A program made the position numbers and the translations under genes. Shown one piece after another: positions 22,768 through 30,415 of a DNA stretch of 33,134 bases (positions are counted from its first letter, which is position 1; the number at the start of each line of letters is the position of its first letter). A model generated the notes under the pieces. The model saw only the letters and a program-made list of their open reading frames with translations, was not told the DNA's origin and did not search any database. The stretch is from contig NZ_BSFQ01000060.1 of assembly GCF_027922425.1 (NCBI RefSeq), forward strand, positions 1-33,134, read 5' to 3'. The stretch comes from Pseudonocardia halophobica (GTDB lineage: Bacteria > Actinomycetota > Actinomycetes > Mycobacteriales > Pseudonocardiaceae).

Positions 22768-23862
22768 TCACCCGGCGACGGCGATGCTGCGCAGCCCCTC
22801 GTCGCCCGCGGGCTCCCACACGGCCACCCCGCACGGGCCCAGCAGCTCGCGGACCTGCTCGAGGGCGACCTCCGCGACCCGGGCCGGCGTCGCGGCGGCG
22901 GACAGCGCGGCGGTGGCCCGTTGCAGCAGCCCGAGCTGGCGGTTGGCCTCCTGCTCCCGGCGCAGCAGGTGCTCCCGCTCGGCCTCGGCGCGCCGCCGCT
23001 CGGTGATGTCGCGGCCGATCGCCTGCAGCCGCTCGCCGGCGAACCGCATGGACAGCTCGACCGGGACGGTGCCGCCGTCGCGCCGGCGCAGCTCCCACAC
23101 CTCGGTGAGGGGCTCGCCACCCCGCAGCGCGGCGAGCAGCTGCTGGAGCCGGCCCACGTCGTCCGGCCGCACCACGTCGGCGATCGAGAGCCGGAGGTGC
23201 TCCTCGCGGGTGTGGCCGAGCATCGCGCAGGCAGCCGGGTTGACGTCGATGTAGCGCCCGTCGGCGTCGGCGAGCCAGATCCCGTCCGTGGCGCGCTCGG
23301 CCAGCAGCCGGTACCGCTCCTCGCCCTCCCGCACCGCGGCGTGCGCGTGGGCCCGCTGCAGGGACTCCCAGCAGCGCGCCACGACGGCGTCGAGCAGGGC
23401 GACGTCGTCGGGGGTCCAGCGCCGGGGCGTCGCGTGGTGCACGGCCATCGCGGCGACGAACCGCCCGCCCTTGTGCAGCGGCGTGCAGATCACGGCCGCG
23501 ATCCCGGTGCGGTGGTAGATCTCCCGCTGCGCGGGGAGCACCCGGGGATCGGTCTCGGCGTCGTCGAGCACGTAGGGCACGCCCTCGCGCATGCAGCGCA
23601 GGGTGTCGGCGCTGAACTCCGACATCGCCATCCGGCCGGTCAGCGGCGGCAGCCCGCGGGCGTAACTGCCCGTCATCGTGAAATGGTCCTCGTCCGCCTC
23701 GGCCTCGGCGTAGGCGCACCGGTCGACCTGCATGTGCTCGCCCAGCATCCGCGCGACCACCCGCATGATCTCCTCGGGGTCCTCGAGCGGCTGCAGCGCA
23801 CGTTCGAGCCCGGCCGTGAAGCGGGGATCCGCGGCACCGGGGGCCGCGGGGGAGTCGAGCAC
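22768..23862 (-). CDS. GAF-PAS-GAF(part) sensor, upstream half of the split gene
   Basis: The 364-aa product runs from a GTG that lies six bases after a TACGAT -10 box, so it is probably leaderless. An N-terminal GAF domain spans residues about 10-170 (MRVVARMLGEHMQVDRCAYA, GIAAVICTPLHKGGRFVAAM). A PAS domain follows (RYRLLAERATDGIWLADADG, YIDVNPAACAMLGHTREEHL, GRDITERRRAEAEREHLLR). A second GAF starts at LLQRATAALSAAATPARVAE and is cut at EGLRSIAVAG by a TGA. The same frame continues past that stop into the rest of the GAF and the phosphatase half. It thus looks like the sensor portion of one 962-codon signalling protein. GAF/PAS ligands are unknown. Confidence 0.8.
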   Translation of the reverse strand: MLDSPAAPGAADPRFTAGLERALQPLEDPEEIMRVVARMLGEHMQVDRCAYAEAEADEDHFTMTGSYARGLPPLTGRMAMSEFSADTLRCMREGVPYVLDDAETDPRVLPAQREIYHRTGIAAVICTPLHKGGRFVAAMAVHHATPRRWTPDDVALLDAVVARCWESLQRAHAHAAVREGEERYRLLAERATDGIWLADADGRYIDVNPAACAMLGHTREEHLRLSIADVVRPDDVGRLQQLLAALRGGEPLTEVWELRRRDGGTVPVELSMRFAGERLQAIGRDITERRRAEAEREHLLRREQEANRQLGLLQRATAALSAAATPARVAEVALEQVRELLGPCGVAVWEPAGDEGLRSIAVAG

Positions 23863-23868
23863 CGGAGG

Positions 23869-23874
23869 ATCGTA
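23869..23874 (-). promoter_or_regulatory. -10 box TACGAT, leaderless start of the GAF-PAS gene
   Basis: TACGAT on the minus strand is followed by six bases and the GTG at 23862. CTGCGA 17 bases upstream of it is a possible -35. No Shine-Dalgarno is present, which fits leaderless translation. Confidence 0.5.
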
Positions 23875-23950
23875 GCCACCCGGGCCCGGGGTCGCAGGGC
23901 GTTCGGTGCCGAAGCCGCTGGTCAGGGCCTGACGGGACCCCGGAGACACG

Positions 23951-23970
23951 AAAAGCGGCCGAAGCCGCTT
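23951..23970 (-). terminator. Factor-independent terminator after tRNA-Arg
   Basis: On the minus strand AAGCGGC-TTCG-GCCGCTT forms a 7-bp stem closed by a stable UUCG tetraloop, with TTTT at its 3' side. It begins about five bases beyond the tRNA 3' end. Confidence 0.8.
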
Positions 23971-23975
23971 CGTCG

Positions 23976-24047
23976 TGCCCCCGGCAGGATTCGAACCTGC
24001 GCTCCCGCCTCCGGAGGGCGGTGCTCTATCCCCTGAGCTACGGGGGC
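23976..24047 (-). tRNA. tRNA-Arg (anticodon CCG)
   Basis: The 72-nt cloverleaf is complete. The acceptor stem is GCCCCCG/CGGGGGC with discriminator A. The D arm is GCTC...GAGC, the anticodon stem CCGCC/GGCGG with loop CTCCGGA, the variable loop has four bases, and the T arm is GCAGG-TTCGAAT-CCTGC. Anticodon CCG reads the codon CGG, which is heavily used in this DNA. CCA is not encoded. It lies about 1.7 kb from argS, which charges it. Confidence 0.96.
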
Positions 24048-24104
24048 GACTCCCGCTCGCCGCGTTCCCGCGGCGTGCAGGAGAAACCCTACAACACCCC
24101 CGGA

Positions 24105-24833
24105 TCAGTTCTGCGGGAGGGGCTGCGCACCCCGCGCGGCCAGCAGCTGCCGCATGAGATCGGCCTCGGAGGTCTGCGCCGACAACGCCTGCGCGGCGAG
24201 GTTGCGGACCTCCGGCAGGGCCGCGCGCTCGGCCGCGTACTGCAGCATGTCGGCGCCGCCGAGGTGGTGGCGCAGCATCAGCTGCAGGAAGAGCGTGTCG
24301 AGCTGCGTGCCCGAGGCCGCCCGCAGGTTCCGCAGATCCTCGTCCGTGGCCATCCCGGGCATCCGGGCGGCGCCGGCCGACGCCGCGTCGGACATCGCGT
24401 GCCCGTGCCCGGCGTCGGCCGGGTCGGCCATCCAGGTCATGTAGGGCCGGCCGGTGGGGAACGGGGCGGCGCCCCAGAGCCCGAGCCAGCCCTGCATGCG
24501 CCCGATCTGCTGCAGCTGCGTGGTCTCGATGTCGAACGCCAGCTGCTTGACCTGCGGGTCCGACGTGTGGTCCCGGGCCCACGAGGCCATCTCGACGGCC
24601 TGCTCGTGGTGCACGGTCATGTCCTGCGCGAACCCGACGTCGACCGAGTCGGCCGACGGCGTGGTGGTCCCCGCGGAGCCGGGCAGGCCGATCAGCATCC
24701 CGGCGGCCCCGCCGATGAGCAGCAGCGCCACCGCGGCGGCGATCACCACCAGCGGGCGGACCCACCGCGGCTCGCGGCGGCCGGCGTCGGCCGCCGCGTC
24801 CGGTTCGGCGAGGTCCGCGGCCACGGGGCTCAC
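24105..24833 (-). CDS. DUF305 membrane-anchored protein (His/Met-rich, possible copper binding)
   Basis: The 242-aa product starts at a GTG that overlaps the DUF3105 stop (GTGA). After about 28 residues comes a transmembrane helix (WVRPLVVIAAAVALLLIGGA), so the rest is extracytoplasmic. The DUF305 domain has MTVHHEQAVEMASWARDHTS and LFLQLMLRHHLGGADMLQYA, the two His-His motifs of the family, plus a His/Met-rich middle (GHGHAMSDAAS, RMPGMATDED). Members are often found with copper-handling genes, so metal binding at the cell surface is plausible but not shown here. A start further downstream would remove only the cytoplasmic tail. Confidence 0.9.
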   Translation of the reverse strand: MSPVAADLAEPDAAADAGRREPRWVRPLVVIAAAVALLLIGGAAGMLIGLPGSAGTTTPSADSVDVGFAQDMTVHHEQAVEMASWARDHTSDPQVKQLAFDIETTQLQQIGRMQGWLGLWGAAPFPTGRPYMTWMADPADAGHGHAMSDAASAGAARMPGMATDEDLRNLRAASGTQLDTLFLQLMLRHHLGGADMLQYAAERAALPEVRNLAAQALSAQTSEADLMRQLLAARGAQPLPQN

Positions 24834-25642
24834 TGGCCGCCGGTGGTCGGGTCGGGCATCGTGCCGCCGGTGGTGCCGGCGCCGCGCTCGGCCACGATCG
24901 TGCCGCCGTTGATCTCGGCCACGCCCGGGGTCGGCTCGAAGGCCGGCGGGTTGTCCTGGTCGAACGCGCCCGGCCCGAGGGCCTGGCAGGTCGCGCCGAT
25001 CTCCGGGTAGTTGTACTGGTTGCGGCGCAGCGCGGTGATGAACTGGTCGATCCGCGGGTCGTTCGCGTCGCCCAGCTTGAGCTGGTGGTTCCACGCCTGC
25101 AGGGAGATCGGCTGGTCCAGGCCGGGGTAGGGCGCCATCACCGTGTACGGCTGGCCGTCGACCTTCGCGGAGAGGGTGTCGAGCGCCGCCCCGCTGACCT
25201 GGTCGGGGTTGTAGGCGATCCAGACGGCGCCGTGCTCGAGCGAGTGCACGAGGTTCTCCTGGCGTACCGCCGTCGGGTAGACGATCCCGGTGCACGCGGC
25301 CCAGTACTGGTCGTGGTCCCCGCCGAACGGCGGCGTGTGGGTGTAGGCGACGCGGGTCGGCCCGACGACGTGCCCCTGCCCGGACCCGGTGTAGTTGTCC
25401 GTGACCACGCCGGCGATCTGGGCGGACGGGTCCCGGTTGGTGTCGCTCGGGGTGTACGCGGCGAGGGCGTCCTGGGCGGCGCTGTTCTCGTTGTTCTTGT
25501 AGACGGCGTAGCCGAAGATCGCGCCGGCGAACAGCACGACGACCAGTACGCCCGCGATCAGGCCCCACGGCGTCGACCGCTGGGTGACGACCGAGTTGCG
25601 GGCCTTGTTCCGACTCGCCTTGCTGCTCTTGCCGCTGGCCAT
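24830..25642 (-). CDS. DUF3105 membrane-anchored protein
   Basis: The 270-aa product has a Lys/Arg/Ser-rich cytoplasmic N-terminus (MASGKSSKASRNKARNSVV), one transmembrane helix (GLIAGVLVVVLFAGAIFGYA) and an external DUF3105 domain. Markers are GQGHVVGPTRVAYTHTPPFG, GDHDQYWAACTGIVYPTAVR and ENLVHSLEHGAVWIAYNPDQ, rich in conserved His. The tail is Gly/Thr/Pro-rich. Function is unestablished. Pairing with DUF305 through a GTGA overlap is a recurring actinobacterial arrangement and suggests joint work at the cell surface, perhaps with metal. It is divergent from argS across a 115-base gap. Confidence 0.88.
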   Translation of the reverse strand: MASGKSSKASRNKARNSVVTQRSTPWGLIAGVLVVVLFAGAIFGYAVYKNNENSAAQDALAAYTPSDTNRDPSAQIAGVVTDNYTGSGQGHVVGPTRVAYTHTPPFGGDHDQYWAACTGIVYPTAVRQENLVHSLEHGAVWIAYNPDQVSGAALDTLSAKVDGQPYTVMAPYPGLDQPISLQAWNHQLKLGDANDPRIDQFITALRRNQYNYPEIGATCQALGPGAFDQDNPPAFEPTPGVAEINGGTIVAERGAGTTGGTMPDPTTGGQ

Positions 25643-25745
25643 GAACCGTCCAGTTGATCGGGGGTCGAGGGCGACCTCACCCAGATGGCGGTCGCGGCCC
25701 CGCAGTCTAGGAGCGCCGCCTGAGAAACCCCCGAGTGCCACCTCC

Positions 25746-25751
25746 TATCCT
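25746..25751 (+). promoter_or_regulatory. -10 box TATCCT, leaderless start of argS
   Basis: TATCCT is followed by six bases (CGTGGG) and then the GTG at 25758, with no Shine-Dalgarno. No good -35 hexamer is seen 17-18 bases upstream. Confidence 0.5.
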
Positions 25752-25757
25752 CGTGGG

Positions 25758-27401
25758 GTGACTCCCGACGTGCTCGCCGACCTGGTCCGTGTCGCCGCGC
25801 TGGACGTGCTGGCCGCGCGCGGCCTGGCCGCGGACGCGCTGCCCGCCGACGCGGGCGTCGAACGGCCCCGCAACCCCGAGCACGGGGACTACGCCACCAA
25901 CGTCGCGCTGCGCACGGCCAAGAAGGCCGGCGTGCCCCCGCGGGACCTCGCGGGCTGGCTTGCCGAGGACCTCGCGGGCCGCGCCGGGATCGCGTCCGCC
26001 GAGGTGGCGGGGCCGGGCTTCATCAACCTCCGGCTGGCCGCCGACGCGCAGGGCGCGCTGGTCGGCGAGGTGCTGGGGGCCGGCGGGGCGTACGGCACCG
26101 GCGACGAGTACGCCGGGCGCAACGTCAACCTGGAGTTCGTCTCCGCCAACCCGACCGGCCCGCTGCACCTGGGCGGCACCCGCTGGGCCGCAGTGGGCGA
26201 CGCGCTGGGCCGCGTGCTCACCGCGCGCGGCGCGAAGGTCACCCGCGAGTACTACTTCAACGACGCCGGCGCCCAGATCGACCGGTTCGTCGCCTCCCTG
26301 GTCGCGGCCGCGAAGGGCGAGCCCGCGCCGGAGAACGGCTACGGCGGCGCCTACATCGCCGACATCGCCGCCCGGGTGGTCGAGGCCGAGCCGGCGGCCC
26401 TGGGCTCCCCCGACCAGGACGAGATCTTCCGCCGGGTCGGCGTCGGCCTCATGTTCGCCGAGATCAAGCAGGACCTGCACGAGTTCGGCACGGACTTCGA
26501 CGTCTGGTTCCACGAGAACTCGCTGCACGAGTCCGGCGCGGTCGACGCGGTCGTCCAGCAGCTCAAGGACTCCGGCGCGCTCTACGAGGCGGACGGCGCC
26601 TGGTGGCTGCGGTCGAAGGACTACGGGGACGACAAGGACCGGGTCGTCATCAAGAGCGACGGCCGCCCGGCCTACATCGCCGGCGACCTCGCCTACCTCC
26701 GGGACAAGCGGGCGCGCGGCTTCGACCTGTGCATCTACATGCTCGGCGCCGACCACCACGGCTACATCGCCCGGCTCAAGGCGGCGGCCGCCGCGTTCGG
26801 CGACGACCCCGCCGTCGTCGAGGTGCTCATCGGCCAGCTGGTCAACCTGGTCAAGGACGGCCAGCCGGTCCGGATGAGCAAGCGCGCCGGCACCGTCGTC
26901 ACGATGGAGGACCTGGTCGAGGCCGTGGGCGTCGACGCCGCCCGCTACTCGCTGATCCGCTCGTCGGTCGACTCGGCGCTGGACATCGACCTGGACCTGC
27001 TGGTCAAGCGCAGCAACGACAACCCGGTCTTCTACGTGCAGTACGCGCACGCCCGGCTGGCCTCGCTCGCCCGCAACGCCGCCGACCTCGGCGTCGAGCC
27101 GGGGACGGAGTACGGCCTGCTCGAGCACCCGCGCGAGGGCGACCTGATCCGCACGCTGGGCGAGTTCCCGGAGATCGTGCGCGCGGCCGCCGAGCTGCGC
27201 GAGCCGCACCGGGTCGCGCGCTACCTCGAGGCCCTGGCCAGCGCGTACCACAAGTTCTACGACAGCTGCCGGGTCCTGCCGATGGGCGACGAGGAGGTCA
27301 CCGGGCTGCACCGCGCCCGGCTCGGCCTGTGCGTCGCCGCCCGGCAGGTGCTGGAGAACGGTCTCGGGCTGCTCGGCGTGAGCGCACCGGAACGGATGTG
27401 A
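25758..27401 (+). CDS. argS: Arginyl-tRNA synthetase
   Basis: The 547-aa class I enzyme attaches arginine to tRNA-Arg in the cytoplasm. The N-terminal Add-1 domain includes ERPRNPEHGDYATNVALRTA. The HIGH-type signature is FVSANPTGPLHLGGTRWA (HLGG), and the KMSKS-equivalent is PVRMSKRAGTVVTMEDLVEA. The C-terminal anticodon-binding domain ends YHKFYDSCRVLPMGDEEV and ARQVLENGLGLLGVSAPERM, as is typical. The start is taken as GTG 25758 because it sits six bases after a -10 box and the sequence MTPDVLADLVRVAALDVLAA begins the family N-terminus. Upstream in-frame codons overlap the divergent promoter. lysA follows after ten bases, so argS probably leads the lysA operon, a common actinobacterial order. 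Confidence 0.97.
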   Translation: MTPDVLADLVRVAALDVLAARGLAADALPADAGVERPRNPEHGDYATNVALRTAKKAGVPPRDLAGWLAEDLAGRAGIASAEVAGPGFINLRLAADAQGALVGEVLGAGGAYGTGDEYAGRNVNLEFVSANPTGPLHLGGTRWAAVGDALGRVLTARGAKVTREYYFNDAGAQIDRFVASLVAAAKGEPAPENGYGGAYIADIAARVVEAEPAALGSPDQDEIFRRVGVGLMFAEIKQDLHEFGTDFDVWFHENSLHESGAVDAVVQQLKDSGALYEADGAWWLRSKDYGDDKDRVVIKSDGRPAYIAGDLAYLRDKRARGFDLCIYMLGADHHGYIARLKAAAAAFGDDPAVVEVLIGQLVNLVKDGQPVRMSKRAGTVVTMEDLVEAVGVDAARYSLIRSSVDSALDIDLDLLVKRSNDNPVFYVQYAHARLASLARNAADLGVEPGTEYGLLEHPREGDLIRTLGEFPEIVRAAAELREPHRVARYLEALASAYHKFYDSCRVLPMGDEEVTGLHRARLGLCVAARQVLENGLGLLGVSAPERM

Positions 27402-27411
27402 GGACGGACCC

Positions 27412-28860
27412 GTGAGAGCGCACCCCGCCGGCCCGCTGCACGGCGGCATCCAGGCGCCGCCGGAGACGGCCGGCCCCCGCCCGACCGGCGCCGCCGAGCT
27501 CGACCACCTCGCGCCGGCCGTCTGGCCGCGCAACGCCGCCCGTGGCGCGGACGGCGCGCTGCGCGTCGCCGGTGTCGACGTCCGTGAGCTGGCCGAGCAG
27601 TACGGCACCCCGCTGTTCGTGGTCGACGAGGGGGACTTCCGGTCCCGCGCGGCCGAGTTCGCCGCCGCCTTCGGGGCCGAGTCCGTGCACTACGCGGCCA
27701 AGGCCTTCCTCAGCACCGAGATCGCGCGCTGGGTCGCCGACGAGGGCCTGTCGATGGACGTCGCGAGCGGCGGCGAGCTCGCCGTCGCGCTGCGCGCCGG
27801 CTTCCCGGCCGGGCGGATCGCGATGCACGGCAACAACAAGTCCGTCGCCGAGCTGGCCGCCGCCGTGGAGAGCGGCGTGGGCCGGATCGTGCTCGACTCG
27901 TTCCACGAGATCGTCCGGCTCGACGCCGTGGCCGCCGAGCGGGACGTCGTGCAGCCGGTGATGATCCGGGTGACCGTGGGCGTCGAGGCGCACACGCACG
28001 AGTTCATCGCCACCGCGCACGAGGACCAGAAGTTCGGCTTCTCCATCGCCGGTGGCCTGGAGTCCGACGCCGCCGAGGCCGCCCGCCGTGTGCTCAAGGC
28101 CGGCAACCTGCAGCTCGTCGGGCTGCACAGCCACATCGGCAGCCAGATCTTCGACACCGAGGGCTTCGAGGTGGCGGCGCACCGCGTCGTGCGGCTGCTG
28201 GCCGACCTGCACCGCGAGCACGGCGCGGCCGCCCTCGCCGACCTCGCCACCCTCGACCTCGGCGGCGGCATCGGCATCGCCTACCGGCCGGACGAGGACC
28301 CGCTGTCCATCCCGGCGCTGGCGAAGGAGCTGCGCGGGATCGTCGAGCGCGAGTGCGCGGCGGCCGGGCTCGACGTGCCGGAGATCGCCGTGGAGCCGGG
28401 GCGCGCCATCGCGGGCCCCGGCGGGATCACGCTCTACGAGGTCGGCACGCTCAAGGAGGTCCCGCTCGGCGTCGGCGCGCGGCGGTACGTCAGCGTCGAC
28501 GGCGGGATGAGCGACAACATCCGCACCGCCCTCTACGACGCGCTCTACGACTGCCGGCTCGTCTCCCGGGCGTCGGCGGTCGACTCGGTGCCCGGCGGCG
28601 ACCGGCCGGCGCTCTCGCGCGTGGTCGGCAAGCACTGCGAGTCCGGCGACATCGTCGTGCGGGACTGCTGGCTGCCCGCCGACCTCGCCCCCGGCGACCT
28701 GCTGGCCGTGGCCGCCACCGGCGCCTACTGCTACTCGATGGCCAGCGCGTACAACCGGCTGCCGCGGCCGGCCGTCGTCGCCGTCCGCGACGGCGAGGCG
28801 CGGGTGATCCTGCGCCGGGAGACGGACGAGGACCTGTTCCGGCTCGAGGTCGGCCCGTGA
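27412..28860 (+). CDS. lysA: Diaminopimelate decarboxylase
   Basis: The 482-aa PLP enzyme converts meso-diaminopimelate to lysine. The PLP Lys lies in HYAAKAFLSTEIARW. Further blocks are MHGNNKSVAELAAAV, LVGLHSHIGSQIFDTEGFEV, LDLGGGIGIAYRPDEDPLS and EPGRAIAGPGGITLYEVGTL, which holds the phosphate/PLP-binding Arg. Substrate contacts come from DGGMSDNIRTALYDALYDCR and HCESGDIVVRDCWLPADLA, and then GAYCYSMASAYNRLPRPAVV. GTG 27412 has a GAGGACGGA ribosome site and is ten bases after argS. The first 45 residues are a Pro-rich extension seen in actinobacterial LysA. A 138-base gap separates it from hom. Confidence 0.97.
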   Translation: MRAHPAGPLHGGIQAPPETAGPRPTGAAELDHLAPAVWPRNAARGADGALRVAGVDVRELAEQYGTPLFVVDEGDFRSRAAEFAAAFGAESVHYAAKAFLSTEIARWVADEGLSMDVASGGELAVALRAGFPAGRIAMHGNNKSVAELAAAVESGVGRIVLDSFHEIVRLDAVAAERDVVQPVMIRVTVGVEAHTHEFIATAHEDQKFGFSIAGGLESDAAEAARRVLKAGNLQLVGLHSHIGSQIFDTEGFEVAAHRVVRLLADLHREHGAAALADLATLDLGGGIGIAYRPDEDPLSIPALAKELRGIVERECAAAGLDVPEIAVEPGRAIAGPGGITLYEVGTLKEVPLGVGARRYVSVDGGMSDNIRTALYDALYDCRLVSRASAVDSVPGGDRPALSRVVGKHCESGDIVVRDCWLPADLAPGDLLAVAATGAYCYSMASAYNRLPRPAVVAVRDGEARVILRRETDEDLFRLEVGP

Positions 28861-28998
28861 GGCGGGCCGCGTGCGGACGGGCGTGAGGGTGGGCACCCCG
28901 GACTGTCGCGCGGGGCGCCGAGCAGGGATGATCCCCGGTCGGGCCCGGCCCGTCGCACCCGCCGGGATCGCCCGCATGACCGTGTCAGGAGGATCGTC

Positions 28999-30375
28999 GT
29001 GACGTCAGACGCGCCCGTCCGGGTCGCGCTGCTGGGCTGCGGGACCGTCGGGTCCGAGGTCGTCCGGCTGCTCGAGGACCAGGCGGGGGACCTCACGGCC
29101 CGCGTCGGCGCGCCGGTCGAGCTCGCCGGGGTGGCCGTGCGCCGCCCGCACCGGCACCCGGAGCTGAACCCCGACCTGGTGACCACGGACGCCTCTGCGC
29201 TCGTCACCCGGGACGACGTGGACGTCGTCGTCGAGGTCGTCGGTGGCATCGAGCCCGCCCGCACCCTCCTGTTGCAGGCGATCAAGTCCGGCAAGTCCGT
29301 GGTCACCGCGAACAAGGCGCTGCTCGCCGAGGACGGGGCCACGCTCGCCGAGGCCGCGGACGCCGCCGGCGTCGACCTCTACTACGAGGCGTCCGTCGCG
29401 GGCGCGATCCCGCTGCTCCGCCCGCTGCGCGAGTCGCTCGCCGGGGACCGGATCACCCGCGTGGCCGGGATCGTCAACGGCACCACCAACTTCATCCTCT
29501 CCGCGATGAGCGCCTCGGGCGCCGGCTACGCGGAGGCGCTCGAGGAGGCCACCCGGCTCGGGTACGCCGAGGCCGACCCGACGGCCGATGTCGACGGCTA
29601 CGACGCCGCCTCCAAGGCGGCGATCCTCGCCACCATCGCCTTCCACACCCGGGTCACCGCGGCCGACGTGCACTGCGAGGGCATCCGCCGGGTCACGGCC
29701 GCGGACATCGCCGCCGCCCGCGGGCTCGGCTGCGCGATCAAGCTGCTCGCGATCTGCGAGCGCGTCCCCGGCTCCGGCGGTGCGCCCGAGTCCGTGTCCG
29801 CGCGCGTCTACCCGGCGATGATCCCGCTCAGCCACCCGCTCGCGGGCGTCGACGGGGCGTTCAACGCCGTGTTCGTCGAGGCGGACGCCGCCGGCCAGCT
29901 GATGTTCTACGGCCAGGGCGCGGGCGGCGCGCCCACCGCCAGCGCCGTGCTGGGCGACCTGGTCGCCGTGGCCCGCAACCGGGTCGCCGGCGGGCGCGGG
30001 CCGCGGGAGTCCGCCTACGCGAGCCTGCCGGTGCTGCCGATCGGCGACGTGCACACCCGCTACCACGTCAGCCTCGAGGTCGCGGACCGCGCGGGCGTGC
30101 TGTCCGCGGTCGCGGGCGAGTTCGCGCGGCGCGGGGTGAGCATCGCCGCGGTGCGCCAGACCGGCGGCCGCGAGGACGGGGACGTGCCGGAGGCCGAGGC
30201 CGCGGAGGAGGAGCTGGCCGCGCGCCTGGTCGTCGTGACGCACGGGGCGCCGGACTCCGCGCTGCACGCGACGGTCGAGGCGCTCGCCGGGCTCGACGTG
30301 GTCCGCGGTGTGGAGAGCGTGCTGCGCGTGGAGGGGCTGGGCCGTCCGGTCAGCACCCTCGGCGTGGCCGGATGA
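28999..30375 (+). CDS. hom: Homoserine dehydrogenase with ACT domain
   Basis: The 458-aa product reduces aspartate semialdehyde to homoserine, the branch point to threonine and methionine. The NAD(P)-binding motif is LLGCGTVGSEVVRLLE. The catalytic segment runs VVTANKALLAEDGATLAEAA to YYEASVAGAIPLLRPLRESL, then GIVNGTTNFILSAMSASGAG and EADPTADVDGYDAASKAAIL. The C-terminal ACT domain (HVSLEVADRAGVLSAVAGEF, RGVSIAAVRQTGG) is the usual site of threonine feedback inhibition. It contains an unusually long acidic insert (GGREDGDVPEAEAAEEELAA) in a loop. GTG 28999 has AGGAGGA upstream. thrC starts 40 bases after the stop. Confidence 0.97.
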   Translation: MTSDAPVRVALLGCGTVGSEVVRLLEDQAGDLTARVGAPVELAGVAVRRPHRHPELNPDLVTTDASALVTRDDVDVVVEVVGGIEPARTLLLQAIKSGKSVVTANKALLAEDGATLAEAADAAGVDLYYEASVAGAIPLLRPLRESLAGDRITRVAGIVNGTTNFILSAMSASGAGYAEALEEATRLGYAEADPTADVDGYDAASKAAILATIAFHTRVTAADVHCEGIRRVTAADIAAARGLGCAIKLLAICERVPGSGGAPESVSARVYPAMIPLSHPLAGVDGAFNAVFVEADAAGQLMFYGQGAGGAPTASAVLGDLVAVARNRVAGGRGPRESAYASLPVLPIGDVHTRYHVSLEVADRAGVLSAVAGEFARRGVSIAAVRQTGGREDGDVPEAEAAEEELAARLVVVTHGAPDSALHATVEALAGLDVVRGVESVLRVEGLGRPVSTLGVAG

Positions 30376-30415
30376 GTGCGCGGGCGGACGACGCCGCGCG
30401 ATGACGGGAGAGACT

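Noticed and set aside
22768..22770. TGA as a selenocysteine codon
   Set aside because: The position expected from GAF domains is Trp, not a redox-active Cys. No selenocysteine machinery or SECIS-type structure is evident here, so mutation, error or readthrough is more likely.
20896..24036. 1046-codon open frame on the plus strand
   Set aside because: It lies opposite clear phosphatase, PAS and GAF domains and even runs through the tRNA gene. The protein is low-complexity Gly/Arg/Gln-rich.
24105..25568. 487-codon minus-strand frame covering DUF305 plus upstream DNA
   Set aside because: The first half is an out-of-frame reading of the DUF3105 gene. The DUF305 gene starts at the GTG at 24833 that overlaps the DUF3105 stop.
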